This document shows positions 10,659-20,956 of a DNA stretch of 64,000 nt, piece after piece (the stretch's first letter is position 1; each line of letters opens with the position of its first letter). Position numbers and translations under genes: made by a program. Below the pieces are notes generated by a model. The model did not search any database. It worked only from the letters and a program-made list of their open reading frames with translations, and was not told the origin of the DNA. The DNA comes from Sporopachydermia quercuum (Eukaryota > Ascomycota > Sporopachydermiomycetes > Sporopachydermiales > Sporopachydermiaceae): the NCBI GenBank assembly GCA_001599295.1, contig BCGN01000003.1:1527148-1591147 (forward strand), written 5' to 3'.

Positions 10659-13600
10659 ATGGAATCTTTCACCTGGTCTGTCAGTAAATGCAGACGAGTT
10701 CTAAGACCACTAGACTCTAAGATCAGTAAATACAGAGAAGAGCTGTATTCTTATCCTAATATTGCATCATCAGTCGAAACGGAAAACGATGTCTTCTACC
10801 TCCAGAAATTGTTGCCGCAACATCAGAGACAAAACTATACTGCATCTAGCAAAGATGGTGTATCACGAACCTCAAGCAAAGGTTCCAATCGAAAATGCTA
10901 TTCACGGAAAAGACAAGACCAAAGACCTAGCAGTAACTCTTCGATATCACTGGAAAGTTCAATAGGTGAAATATCAGATGAAAACACTTCGGACTCAACA
11001 TTTTTTATGTCTGATAATGGAAATGATGATCAGGCTACCGATACCGAATGGAGCCCATATGATGAGCTACCTATAAGAATGAATAAAAAAGGTACTTTAA
11101 ATACTAACAAAAGTAGAAATGCTTCTACAGCCACTCACAAACATTCAGCTGATTATTTAACATTTGAAGATGTTTATCTTTCGTCAGGCTTCTCATTGTC
11201 TAACAGTAGTATTGATGATACTGGTGAGTCCACAATGGCTGCTAGTAGTGAACTAATATCGTATCTGCAAACCCATTTGGATCCTTTAGCATTTAAATGC
11301 CAATGTGAAATAGTTACAGCTTTCAAGCACTTTCTAGCAGCAGTTTTCCCTGAGGGCACAAAGAAAACCATCAACATATCATTAGCTAGAAACGCCGCTT
11401 TTACCATAGGTCGTCTGGTGCATGTAACATCAGAAGAAATTGATGAGAGCTGTTGGTACGAATATTTTGAGACCATTGGAGCTTATAGGAGATTCATNGT
11501 ATTAGGACAAGGTCTTGAATCATTAGTTGATTGTATGCGGATTATGCCCGAGATGATCATTTTTTTAACTCTCTATACTAGAGAGCAGAAACAAACGTTT
11601 CTATCTCATACACTGTTTGATACACTATGCTCTGTGCTTTCTTTACAAGAGATGTTGATTTCTCTTGAGCTTTTGGCAGATATAGAGAATTACATTCAGT
11701 ATAAAGGGAACGCTGGTTTATCTGGTGTTCATAGTATTGTTATCAAGCATTTATACTCTAAAGCTGAGTCTGCTGATGAGAAGGTTCTATCATCTAGTAT
11801 TGATTTCAATGCATTTACCAATGCAGTATGCAACTACATCACTGATCTACTTAGTAAAAAAGGTGTCTATCCTAATGGGAGACTTACATATAATGATACT
11901 AAGATTATGGAGTCATTGCTGATGTTTTTACTGGAGAATACTAGTAGACGCTTAGGCATTGATGCTGATGCTGAAAATAATGAAACCATCAATAACGGTA
12001 GAACCAATGTTGAGGTGAATCCGGTTTTGTTGTATGATCAATGTGAGAAGATAATTCATTTGCTGATAAGATTATGGCAACCAATGTTTTATAACAAAGA
12101 TATGTGCATGAGTAGTGACACTAGCATTAGCATTAACACTGGCAGAATCATGAAAACTAGTGCTACACTCAAAAACAACGGTAGAATCATTAAAAAGTAC
12201 AGCAAAATAACTATTCCTCTAATTTATTCTGTTAGCATGCTTCGGACAGTTCAAATATGTCTATCATTGCTACCAGATCATCATTATTTCTCCCCTTTAA
12301 GACTATCGCTTTTCCTCTATCATGAAACCATACTTCGATGTTGTATGACATCCAAAAAGCTAGGATATAAATGTCGTTATGAACATACACTGAGTAGATT
12401 ATCTAAGGATGTCCTAGATGATATATATGAATCAATGGTTCATGTGCTTGATAATGATGACGATATGTTAATGAAAGTTGTTATAGCAGAAGGATGTGTT
12501 TATTGCATGCCTGAAGGTGGAATGAGATTAGCTCAATTGTTTGTTGATGATAAGACTAACATGAAGAACGTGTTATGGAAAGATGGCATTGAAAAGGAAG
12601 TTATGAAAAGAATGAGAAATGGTGGTGATTATGATGATACATATGATACTGATGATTGTTTCCAAGCAGCAGGAGTATTCATTGATGATAGGAATAGCCA
12701 TACTAGCTGTAAGAATAGTAATAAGGATACCAGTAGTATGACAGTTGCAGAGATTAATGGGATTGTTGATAATAGTACCAGTAATAGTAAAACTACTGAA
12801 AATACTGACTTCTTCGTTGAATGCGACTCAGAGATTGACTTACAAGATGTTCAGCAGCATATTACAAGAATAATACAAACATTGAAGCCTGACGTATCAG
12901 AAAACAATGATTTATTCTATGTAAGTGAGAAAAGCAGTAATTGTGACAATAACTATAATACTAATGGTGATACTAAGAAAAGAACCAGAAACACAGTATT
13001 ACTGAGCAAATCGACTCAAACATCTCGGCAAGACNTTATAAGCTTTTGGAAACAAATCGTTGATGACGAGTTTAGCCATGAATGCGAAAATCTAAGGTCT
13101 TGCAAACCTGTAAAAAGAAGATTTAATCAATTTGATGATAGTTCTAATGGAACTACTTGTAATGCTACTGATAATGCTACTGGAAATGTTACTGTTGATA
13201 CTACTGATAACGATACTAGTAATGATGAGACAAGGCCACTGGAAAGTATAAAGAGTAGAACTAGGAATGGAACTAGAACATCTGAGGATATGAATAGAAT
13301 GAATGGAACTGGTGGTGCTAATAGTAGTAACACTAGTAGTAGCAGTAGTAGTGCGAAGTCAACAACAAAGGAAAGGACGAGGAAAAGAAGAAAGGTTGAC
13401 AAAAGTAACAATAGAAGTAATAGCACAACTGTACCTATTACCATACGACCTCAAAACTATCAACGTAAAGACCGGATTAAAGCATCAGCAACTCCAAAAT
13501 ATGGACTACGATCGTTTGATGATGATTTGATTGTTATAGACAATTCAATCGATAAAGATAAACTGAAGAAACTGTTTGAGTCTGTTGCTAAAACCTTCAA

Positions 13601-13772
13601 AGTTAATATTATGAGAAGAGGAAAAGATGCGTCCCTTAATGATAGGAATAATAGGAGCAACACGAGCAATAGAAGCAACAGAAGAAACGACAGAAGATTA
13701 CGATCATCAACATTGTTTTTGCAATTACATCAGAGGGAGAGTATAGTTGATGATGGTGGCATTATTAGATGA
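10659..13772 (+). CDS. Large protein of unknown function with helical core and Asn/Ser/Thr-rich tail
   Basis: A 1037-residue protein, single exon, that I do not recognise. It opens MESFTWSVSKCRRVLRPLDSK, a conserved-looking block with alternating hydrophobic and basic residues, followed by a Ser/Asn-rich linker to about 185. Residues 190-430 and 520-660 look globular and mainly helical (for example SYLQTHLDPLAFKCQCEIV, TREQKQTFLSHTLFDTLCS and CVYCMPEGGMRLAQLF), perhaps ARM/HEAT-like. From about 680 the protein is disordered, with Asn/Thr/Ser/Asp repeats and two Lys/Arg clusters (TKERTRKRRKVDK near 910) that could serve as nuclear localisation signals. No membrane segment or catalytic motif is visible. 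A nuclear scaffold or chromosome-associated role is possible but is only inference. It contains two N codons. The long open frame with even codon use makes the gene itself secure. Confidence 0.82.
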   Translation: MESFTWSVSKCRRVLRPLDSKISKYREELYSYPNIASSVETENDVFYLQKLLPQHQRQNYTASSKDGVSRTSSKGSNRKCYSRKRQDQRPSSNSSISLESSIGEISDENTSDSTFFMSDNGNDDQATDTEWSPYDELPIRMNKKGTLNTNKSRNASTATHKHSADYLTFEDVYLSSGFSLSNSSIDDTGESTMAASSELISYLQTHLDPLAFKCQCEIVTAFKHFLAAVFPEGTKKTINISLARNAAFTIGRLVHVTSEEIDESCWYEYFETIGAYRRFXVLGQGLESLVDCMRIMPEMIIFLTLYTREQKQTFLSHTLFDTLCSVLSLQEMLISLELLADIENYIQYKGNAGLSGVHSIVIKHLYSKAESADEKVLSSSIDFNAFTNAVCNYITDLLSKKGVYPNGRLTYNDTKIMESLLMFLLENTSRRLGIDADAENNETINNGRTNVEVNPVLLYDQCEKIIHLLIRLWQPMFYNKDMCMSSDTSISINTGRIMKTSATLKNNGRIIKKYSKITIPLIYSVSMLRTVQICLSLLPDHHYFSPLRLSLFLYHETILRCCMTSKKLGYKCRYEHTLSRLSKDVLDDIYESMVHVLDNDDDMLMKVVIAEGCVYCMPEGGMRLAQLFVDDKTNMKNVLWKDGIEKEVMKRMRNGGDYDDTYDTDDCFQAAGVFIDDRNSHTSCKNSNKDTSSMTVAEINGIVDNSTSNSKTTENTDFFVECDSEIDLQDVQQHITRIIQTLKPDVSENNDLFYVSEKSSNCDNNYNTNGDTKKRTRNTVLLSKSTQTSRQDXISFWKQIVDDEFSHECENLRSCKPVKRRFNQFDDSSNGTTCNATDNATGNVTVDTTDNDTSNDETRPLESIKSRTRNGTRTSEDMNRMNGTGGANSSNTSSSSSSAKSTTKERTRKRRKVDKSNNRSNSTTVPITIRPQNYQRKDRIKASATPKYGLRSFDDDLIVIDNSIDKDKLKKLFESVAKTFKVNIMRRGKDASLNDRNNRSNTSNRSNRRNDRRLRSSTLFLQLHQRESIVDDGGIIR

Positions 13773-14488
13773 TAACCGGTAAAGCAAGAACGATAATTGG
13801 TTTATGCTATGAACATAGTAGGTATATTCATTGGCATTAGTACATATAATGAAAATAAAGATAGGGATATAATATTAAATTATGCGGGCTTTATGAGAAT
13901 TACCATAAGTTGAATTAGAATATATGTTATCATATAAAATTGTTACTATTTAGAATAGTAGGGAATAATAGGGGAATAAGATGTTGTATTTTCATTGTTA
14001 CTTCTCTTCTTCTTCTTCTTCTTCTTCTTCTTCTTCTTCTTCTTCTTCTTCTTCTTGGTTACTCGTCAGAACAAAGAATTACATGGTGTATATAAATAAC
14101 ATATAAAAGTACTTTGTCTTATAGTTAATACTCCTGCCTTTATGATGCGGATTAAATATCAAGTCTTTGGGTAAGAGAGAAGGTGGTATTTTCTCAGTAT
14201 GTGGCGTTTCATAGCATCACCGTTTTGATCAAAGTACTTTAACAAAAGAAGCAGTACTGTTGGACCTCTTGATTTACATTCCGCTGTCCGATGATGACTT
14301 GATATGATGAGAATTAAAGAACTTCAGTGATAGACTTGATAGTTTGTTAAATTTCGATACTGATTTTGCAATATATTCATATGGATGGAAGACCATCTGT
14401 AATGATGATAGTAGTAGTGGCAAGGATAATCAAATGGAGATTGTTTTGTTTGCTTGATCNTGTATTTATCTCAAGGCATTTGGTACTA
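13773..14488. other. Convergent intergenic region with trinucleotide repeat
   Basis: The stretch between the stops of the 1037-residue gene and OAR1. It is A+T-rich with TATATA tracts suited to 3' end formation on both strands, and it holds the (CTT)17 repeat listed separately. No coding potential was seen. Confidence 0.5.
14006..14056. repeat. (CTT)17 microsatellite
   Basis: Seventeen uninterrupted CTT units (51 bases) in non-coding DNA between two convergent 3' ends. The read direction gives polypyrimidine on the plus strand. A pure repeat of this length is likely to vary between strains. Confidence 0.97.
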
Positions 14489-15695
14489 TTACATGGAATA
14501 CCCATTATCAATATACATAGTAGTACCTGTGACTTGTTTTGCTAATGCAAGATATAAAGCAGCCTCGGCAACAGATTCAGGGTCAATAAGTCCTGAATTA
14601 AGTGGTGAAGCTTTAAATTGATTTATTGCTGACTCGGACATTGCTATATTATTTTCCCCTATGTTAATGATGTTATTTTAATGTCTTTCAAATAAATTTG
14701 CATAGAATTGCTCATTAGCTTTATACTTACTATTCAGCATATCAGTTTCTGCTAGTCCTGGGGCTATTGAATTGACTCGTATATTACGGGATCCTAGCTC
14801 CATCGCTAAAGCTTTAGTAAATCCTATGATTCCTGCTTTGCTTGCCGAATATACACTTGTTCCGATTCCTCCTTTTAATGCAAGGACCGACGTTATATTT
14901 ATGATACAACCTATTGCATTGGTTTTGATGTCAGTAAGAGAGGAAGTGGATGAAAATATATAAGTGAAAAAAAGAAGAAAAAAAATATCAAAAAAGAAAA
15001 TAAAAATAAATCCTTATTAGTTATAATACAAGAGTAAAATCATAATAGTCGTTATTGCAGTTATTAATAATACAACAATCGTCCATCACGCTTATGCTAC
15101 CTACCTTGCTTATTACGAATCATAGGCTTAATAACAGATTGAGACATATTTATTGTTCCTATCAAATTCGTATCAATAATTTGTTTGATCTCCTCTTTAG
15201 AGGTAGAAAGTAGCAGAGAATTCTGAGAGATCCCTGCACAGTTAACAAGTATGCTCGTTCCCTTAAGAACCTACATCAAGATTATTGGATTATGTTAGTA
15301 ATGCGCGAAATGTGAACTATGATGCAATATTCACTCACCTGTGGATCAATCTGCTGGGGTTTGGAAACGTCAAGAGGATAGTATTCATGAGATTGGCCAT
15401 TGGCCGTTGATAGAGATGCTACTGCCGTTGATAGATTGGATTCATTTCTAGCAATGAGATTGCAAGTGGCACCATTGATAGCGAATTTCTTAGCAATGGC
15501 TAGTCCTAGCCCGTTTGATCCCCCAGTGATGATACATTTCTGATTGTTCAAAGAGCTTGGTTGTTCTGTAGATAGTTTCCGGATGGATATCTTTATAGGT
15601 ATGAAGGAGGTGGATTTCTGACTGGTGTATAGTTGAACAAGGTTGAAGCTTCGTAGCAGGTTGCGCCGGAAATGATGATGGAGGATATGATTCAT
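14489..15695 (-). CDS. OAR1: Mitochondrial 3-oxoacyl-[acyl-carrier-protein] reductase, four exons
   Basis: The coding sequence is complement(14489-14658, 14731-14910, 15105-15270, 15339-15695), 290 residues. Every junction keeps frame and restores the short-chain dehydrogenase fold: NADPH loop TGGSNGLGLAIAK, then LVNCAGIS, then GCIINITSV, the Tyr-x3-Lys pair in YSASKAGIIGFTKALAMEL, and VNSIAPGLAETDM. Donors are GTGAGT, GTAGGT and GTAAGT; the first intron has a TACTAAC at its 3' end and the second a TTACTGAC. The N-terminus (HHHFRRNLLRSFNLVQLYTS) is a good mitochondrial presequence. Oar1 performs the first reduction step of mitochondrial type II fatty acid synthesis, which makes the octanoyl precursor of lipoate and supports respiration. 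Three introns in a gene of this size is unusual for a yeast; the S. cerevisiae gene has none. A different mitochondrial SDR of the FabG group is the main alternative. Confidence 0.92.
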
Positions 15696-17250
15696 TTGTC
15701 ACAGGAGTTTTATGTTTATGCTTATTATTCTAGTTTTGTTCTATATATTTTATATACGTATTTGGGTAGATGAATAGTAAATAGAGGAAGCGTTAAATGG
15801 ACGAAGTGAAGAACGGAAGAGAAGATATGGGATGAGATGAAAAATAATATCTTTAAGTTGGGTTGAAATGCATGAATATGCATTGAGAACCTAGCTAGCC
15901 TACAAAATATAACTAGGTTTAGAATTCAAATTGCCATTCAAACCAGAAAAATATAGAATAGAATTTGAACAAGAAGATGAAAAGAAACAAGCTATGGGCA
16001 GATATGGGGAGTAAGCAGGGAAGCTATTATGTACTTTTTAGTTTTATGAATTATATAGGTGGAATAGCAAAAACAAGACAAAGTCGTATATTTTTTCTAC
16101 TTACAAGAAAAGATAGACTAGTATCGTAAGACATGGCTAGGATAAGGTTCCATTACAATTTTGCAGAGTAAACTTTATTTACTATATTCAGCAGTCTGAG
16201 TACTAAACACTTTCAAACATGTTTGTTTTCCATAAATTGATTTATTGCATAAAGCATATAACTGATTCAATAAGCTCTTAATTGAATTAATGTTTATTGG
16301 TGTGTATGTTGCAGCTTTTGGTGGTACTTGTTTCTCCGAAACGCAGAAATGATAGTGAAATATTACTAACATATGAAAATAGAATCGAACTGTATTTCAA
16401 TTGCTATATCGACGACTGAAAAATCGCTTCTTTCTCTAATTGAAATAGCTTTCAAAATAAGTTCTTATAGTTATTATATTTATTNTGTGTTGGTTTGATA
16501 CTCAATCAACCAATAATATTATTCGTTAGTTGAACAACACCCAAATTCACTTGCTCTAAAGGGGTATCCTCATTGCTTAAGGTGANATCTGTTCGATGGA
16601 AAGGGTGGCATCAAGAAGTATGTCAATTAAGTTAGTTTCCCACAACTTAAAGCTCTGGTTAACTTAAAAAGAAACCCCTGTTCCACCAGTGGGTGAATTC
16701 ATTAGTTGACCAAATAGTTATTAGACCAATCCCCAGTTGCAATTAATGTGCACTAATTTGATATTAATCTCTAATGAAATAAAAAAATAACGTTATATTA
16801 AGCATTCGATATTAAATATGATTGGACGAATGAATTCATTCTCATTCTAATCTGAGCATTTAGAGTTTACTGAACATCTAGCCTCAGAAATAACATGCAT
16901 AGAATCTAAACCTTATTAAGTCTTCTCTAGTCCGTCCATTAACTAGATACTTCAATTATGGATATTCTTAAATGTATATAAAACAGAAATGCTCAGCGAA
17001 TGGAATACTAGCCAATCTAGGCATATTTATTCATGCTACTGTGCTTTTCCACCTGTTCTTCCGTCAATAGTTAGAATCAACACCAAACACTCAACACTTT
17101 CCACTATACACTTATACACTATGCTCTACCATTATCGCCTACTTAACTTGCTACTAAAGCCGTGACGCTTGTTCGTTTTCTTATAAACCAAATTCAATTT
17201 GAACATAACAGTCAAACCAACAAATTCTCCACTCCACTACAGAACATATT
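15696..17250. other. Intergenic region upstream of OAR1 and downstream of the tricalbin gene
   Basis: About 1.55 kb with no supportable gene. A 65-codon minus-strand open frame at 16175-16372 begins with a true ATG but has no recognisable domain. On the plus strand an intron-like arrangement (GTATGT at 16304, TACTAAC at 16364, TAG at 16380-16382) lies over it. The last 200 bases (about 17000-17160) are C-rich and A-rich on the plus strand. Two N calls are present. Confidence 0.45.
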
Positions 17251-19545
17251 CTACACATTCAAGTCAACAGAAACAAAACTTGCACCAAGTTTGATCGACC
17301 CTCTTCCATCGGGGAACTCAAACCAATCTTCTCCATCTTTAACACTCTTCAAGAGCTCTTCAGCACCAATCGCTAAGGAGGCACCTGATCCAGCTCCAGC
17401 AATATTAATCCTGAACTTGGACTTCGATTTGTCTTTAACAACAAACGTATGACCATCATCCCATACTGGAGCATCTCCTTTCTTTTCCTTTGTTTCAAAT
17501 ATGACTTCTTTGTCAAGATATACAACAGCTTTGGATTTACCACCCTTACCATTCTTAAGACTTTTGCAACCTGCAACTGNGAGTTTGTAGATACCAGAAG
17601 GCAAATCGATTTCTTCTGGTTTGACTTCTTTCTCTTCTTCCTCTTTAGCATCAGAAGCAGCTTCCTCGGTTGCCCCAGCCTCAGGAGGAACAGATTCAAC
17701 ATCTTCAGCTTCTTTTTCAGCTTCTTCCCTTTCTACTTCCTTAGCTTCAGTAGCTTCTTTCTTCTGCTTGGCTCCTGTAGCAATCTCAGTTATATCTTGG
17801 GAAGCCTTTTGCAAATGCTTCTGTAGAACTGACGGAGCAAATTTCACATCAACAAGAAGTTCACCACGCTTTTTGTTGCTCATCATCACGGGTAAATGGA
17901 GATCCTCACGGACGGCTTTCTTTTCCAAGATTGACAAGGGGAATGTAGCCATACCAACAGGATCGTTCTTTCGGATTTCATTATAATCAGTCAATTCAAA
18001 CGTTAACAATTCAGTCAAGCTATTAGCCACAAGATACTTGGTTTCATTCCAGACAGGAGATCTGGTATCGTTCTTTCTACTTGTAGTTGCCAGGGCCTTC
18101 TTTCTACCAATGGATATCTCAACAAAGGGATCCATTGAACCACCAATATAATTGGCACCTTTCAAGTTCGTAGCACGTTTCACAGTGATGATGAGAATAC
18201 CAATTCCAGCGTCAATGTCGCCAGCAAGTAACTGAGGAATATTTAATTCGTAGGAGAAAGGAGAGTAGAGCATAGGACCTGCAATACCTTCTGCCATATC
18301 ATTAATGAACTTCATAAGCCCTGGAAGTGCTAAAAGCTCACTTCCAAAGACGGAATCACCAATTAGAGGTTTAGCCACGAAATCAAAATAAGGTCTCTTC
18401 ATTAAGGAAATAGCAACAGTTTGAACATGGGGAGCAGCAGTCATAAGTCGCACTCTCACTCTGACATCAAGAGCCAAAGCAAAATCACGAACCGCCACTG
18501 GGATAGTAATTCCATAAGCCTTCGCAGTGACAACAAGCTTTTGGTTAACCTTGTTCTTCAATAAGATCAATGGGCTGTCAACGGAATCATTGGGAGTGAA
18601 TGAGATTTTCCAGTCCATAACAACCACATCAGGCTCAGTATTAGTAAAAGTCTTAACACTATCAATTCTTGGTGGTTTGGTGCCAACAGTGAATACATCT
18701 AACCCAAGTGATTGGATAAACTTGGGAGCCTTTTCAATCATAATTGGATTAGCATTTTCGACAACGGTCTTAGAAATAAATGGCTCAGCAAAGCACCATA
18801 GCTTCGTAAGCGTATAGTTCAACCAGTCAATAGATTCATAATCGGTTTCAATTTTACGAACAGAAAACTCACTGGCAACTTCATCTCGTAAGTTTCTTCT
18901 GTATTTTCTAATAGAATTCCGATAGACTATAGCTGCTATGACCAGGATGAAAAACAATATATTTAGTCCCCCACCAAATCTACCAATAACCCAAGAAACC
19001 AATCCGAATACAAAAAAGTATCCAGTGTTATGATACCATTCACCATAGAATTTTTCAGGAATGATTTTTTCAAATGGTGTTGGTCTGCCTAAGAGATCAG
19101 AAAATTCCTCGCCAGGATATATTCTGTCTTCTTCGGTCCATCTGCTTGTTTCTTTCCAACCAGTATATTTTGGCTCTAGAGGTTCTCTTTTCTCCTTTTC
19201 TGCTTCCTTTGCTGCTTCTTCAACCTTTTTAGGATCTACTGATTTGGAGGGCGAAGATTCTTTCTCAGCTTCCTTAGTGGCGTTTCCTCTAGAAGCTTGA
19301 GGTTTCTACACAATATTGTTAGTAGTTGTTCTGAGAGTATTGTCATACCAATACAAACAAAAGTTTGTATTCGATTGATTACTGGGAACTGGATAGAAAA
19401 AAGAAGTTGTTCATACCTTTGGTTCCATATTTGGTTCCACATTTGGAGCAGATTCAGTTTTCTGGGTACCATTTGCTTGGACCTGTTCGACTTTTGGCTG
19501 TTCTTCCGCCAGGGCTGTTGGGTTTGCTTGCTTCTGTTCGGACAT
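17251..19545 (-). CDS. Tricalbin-type ER-plasma membrane tether (membrane hairpin, SMP, C2 domains), two exons
   Basis: The coding sequence is complement(17251-19305, 19417-19545), 727 residues. Exon 1 (43 residues, MSEQKQANPTALAEEQPKVE and on) ends at GTATGA; the intron has a TACTAAC (19318-19324) and ends TGTAG. A charged N-terminus leads to a membrane hairpin at about 137-170 (GLVSWVIG and NILFFILVIAAIVY). The lipid-transferring SMP domain starts at YESIDWLNYTLTKLWCFAEP (about 198). One clear C2 domain starts near 406 (GIGILIITVKRATNLKG, SMDPFVEISIG) and a more diverged C2-like domain lies near 615-715, after a Glu/Lys-rich linker. Tricalbins hold cortical ER against the plasma membrane and bind lipids in a calcium-dependent way. 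At 727 residues it is much shorter than S. cerevisiae Tcb1-3 (about 1200-1550) because it has fewer C2 domains. One N lies in the second C2-like domain. Confidence 0.88.
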
Positions 19546-20956
19546 AGCTACAAGATAACGTAGAGACAAGAGACTTGGTGATGGTTCAGTGCTGTTGAGA
19601 GTTCAATTACAAGTAGATAGCAATCAATTGAATTACAGATGAGGTTTCTTTTAACAAGTTTTGAAGCAAAACTAGTAGCTTTCAATTATAAGTGTACCCC
19701 TTAAACAATAATAACAACAAATACTCAATTACCTGTTGAACTATTATTTAAATACACGTTCTGCTTCTTAAAAGCTCAAATACGACCTTTTATTTAGCCT
19801 ATAACTGGCACTTTTGTTACTGGATTAAATGCTATGGTTTCGCGCTTGTTCTCTAGCAATATGATGTAATGCTAGTAACTGCTATTTTTTTATAACTAAC
19901 CGTAAGTGTACAATTGCTAACCAAAGAGCAATAGAAAAAAAAATTAAACCGTTTCTACTGTCTGTTCTTGGGGAAATAATGAGATCTTTCTTCACGTTTT
20001 CAATTGAGTTGTTGAGGATAACAATACTTAACGGCAATAACCATCAATCATCAAGAACAATCAGGTAAACTCCAACAACCTCACAACAGCGGAAATAGAG
20101 TACAATGATGATGATAATATAGTGAAGGAGTTATAGATTAAAGTTGGGCGCTTGACTAAGTAATAGTTAAAAGAAAGTTAAGTTCCTGCAACTAAATATG
20201 CATATTGGCATTTAGAGTTGAGGGAAATATGGGAGGTGAGAAGAAGGTAATGTACAAGAATTATGATGAGAAANGATTGGAGATTGGACTGATTATGGGT
20301 AGTAGTGGCTGATTTGTATTTTGTCAGTAGATTTATTTTGCGTAGAAGGATTGAAAGTTAAAACAAAGTAGGTAATTCCAAGTATGAGGCTTAACTCCTA
20401 GTTATTAATAATGATGTACAACTATGCATGACGAATGATTTAGTAATTAATTAGGGCACAGCAGAGGTATTTGTAGCTTTAAATGGGTTTAAAGTTGCAA
20501 TTTACGAAGGAAGGAAGGAAAAATTGAAAGAACGGTTTCCTTAAGAAATCTGATAATAATACAGCAGCGTTACTTATATGGCGAGATCGTTATCCAGGAT
20601 TAGCTAGGAACTTATTCCTTCTAGTTTACTCCTCCTAGTTGTGAATGAATAAGAGTATTTTTTCTGTTAGATATTTTTAGAGTGGGAAACAAATCAACCG
20701 AACGAGTCAGAAGAATACCATTCAAAGAGCTATTAGTATCTACATTTGGTGTGTGTCTCATCGACCACTCCGGAGTAATAATGAGAATTACATTAAAATT
20801 AAGCTATAGTAGAAAATAATAGAAGCTGAACCATTCTGTGGTGTTCAATAGTCTCGAATTCTTTTTCTTTTCCTTTTTCAGTATCTTGCTTTTGCTTTGA
20901 GTGAAAACCTAGAGTACAAATGTTTTAGGTTGGTTGTTTTTCTTTGAGTGGCTCAA
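19546..20956. other. Intergenic region upstream of the tricalbin gene
   Basis: About 1.4 kb containing the tricalbin promoter and the 3' flank of the NDT80-type gene (both genes on the minus strand). Only short meaningless open frames occur. The sequence is A+T-rich with homopolymer runs. One N is present. No RNA gene or repeat family was recognised. Confidence 0.5.

Noticed and set aside
13127-13678. Leu-rich minus-strand frames opposite the 1037-residue gene
   Set aside because: Shadows of AGT/AAT-rich coding DNA, not membrane proteins.
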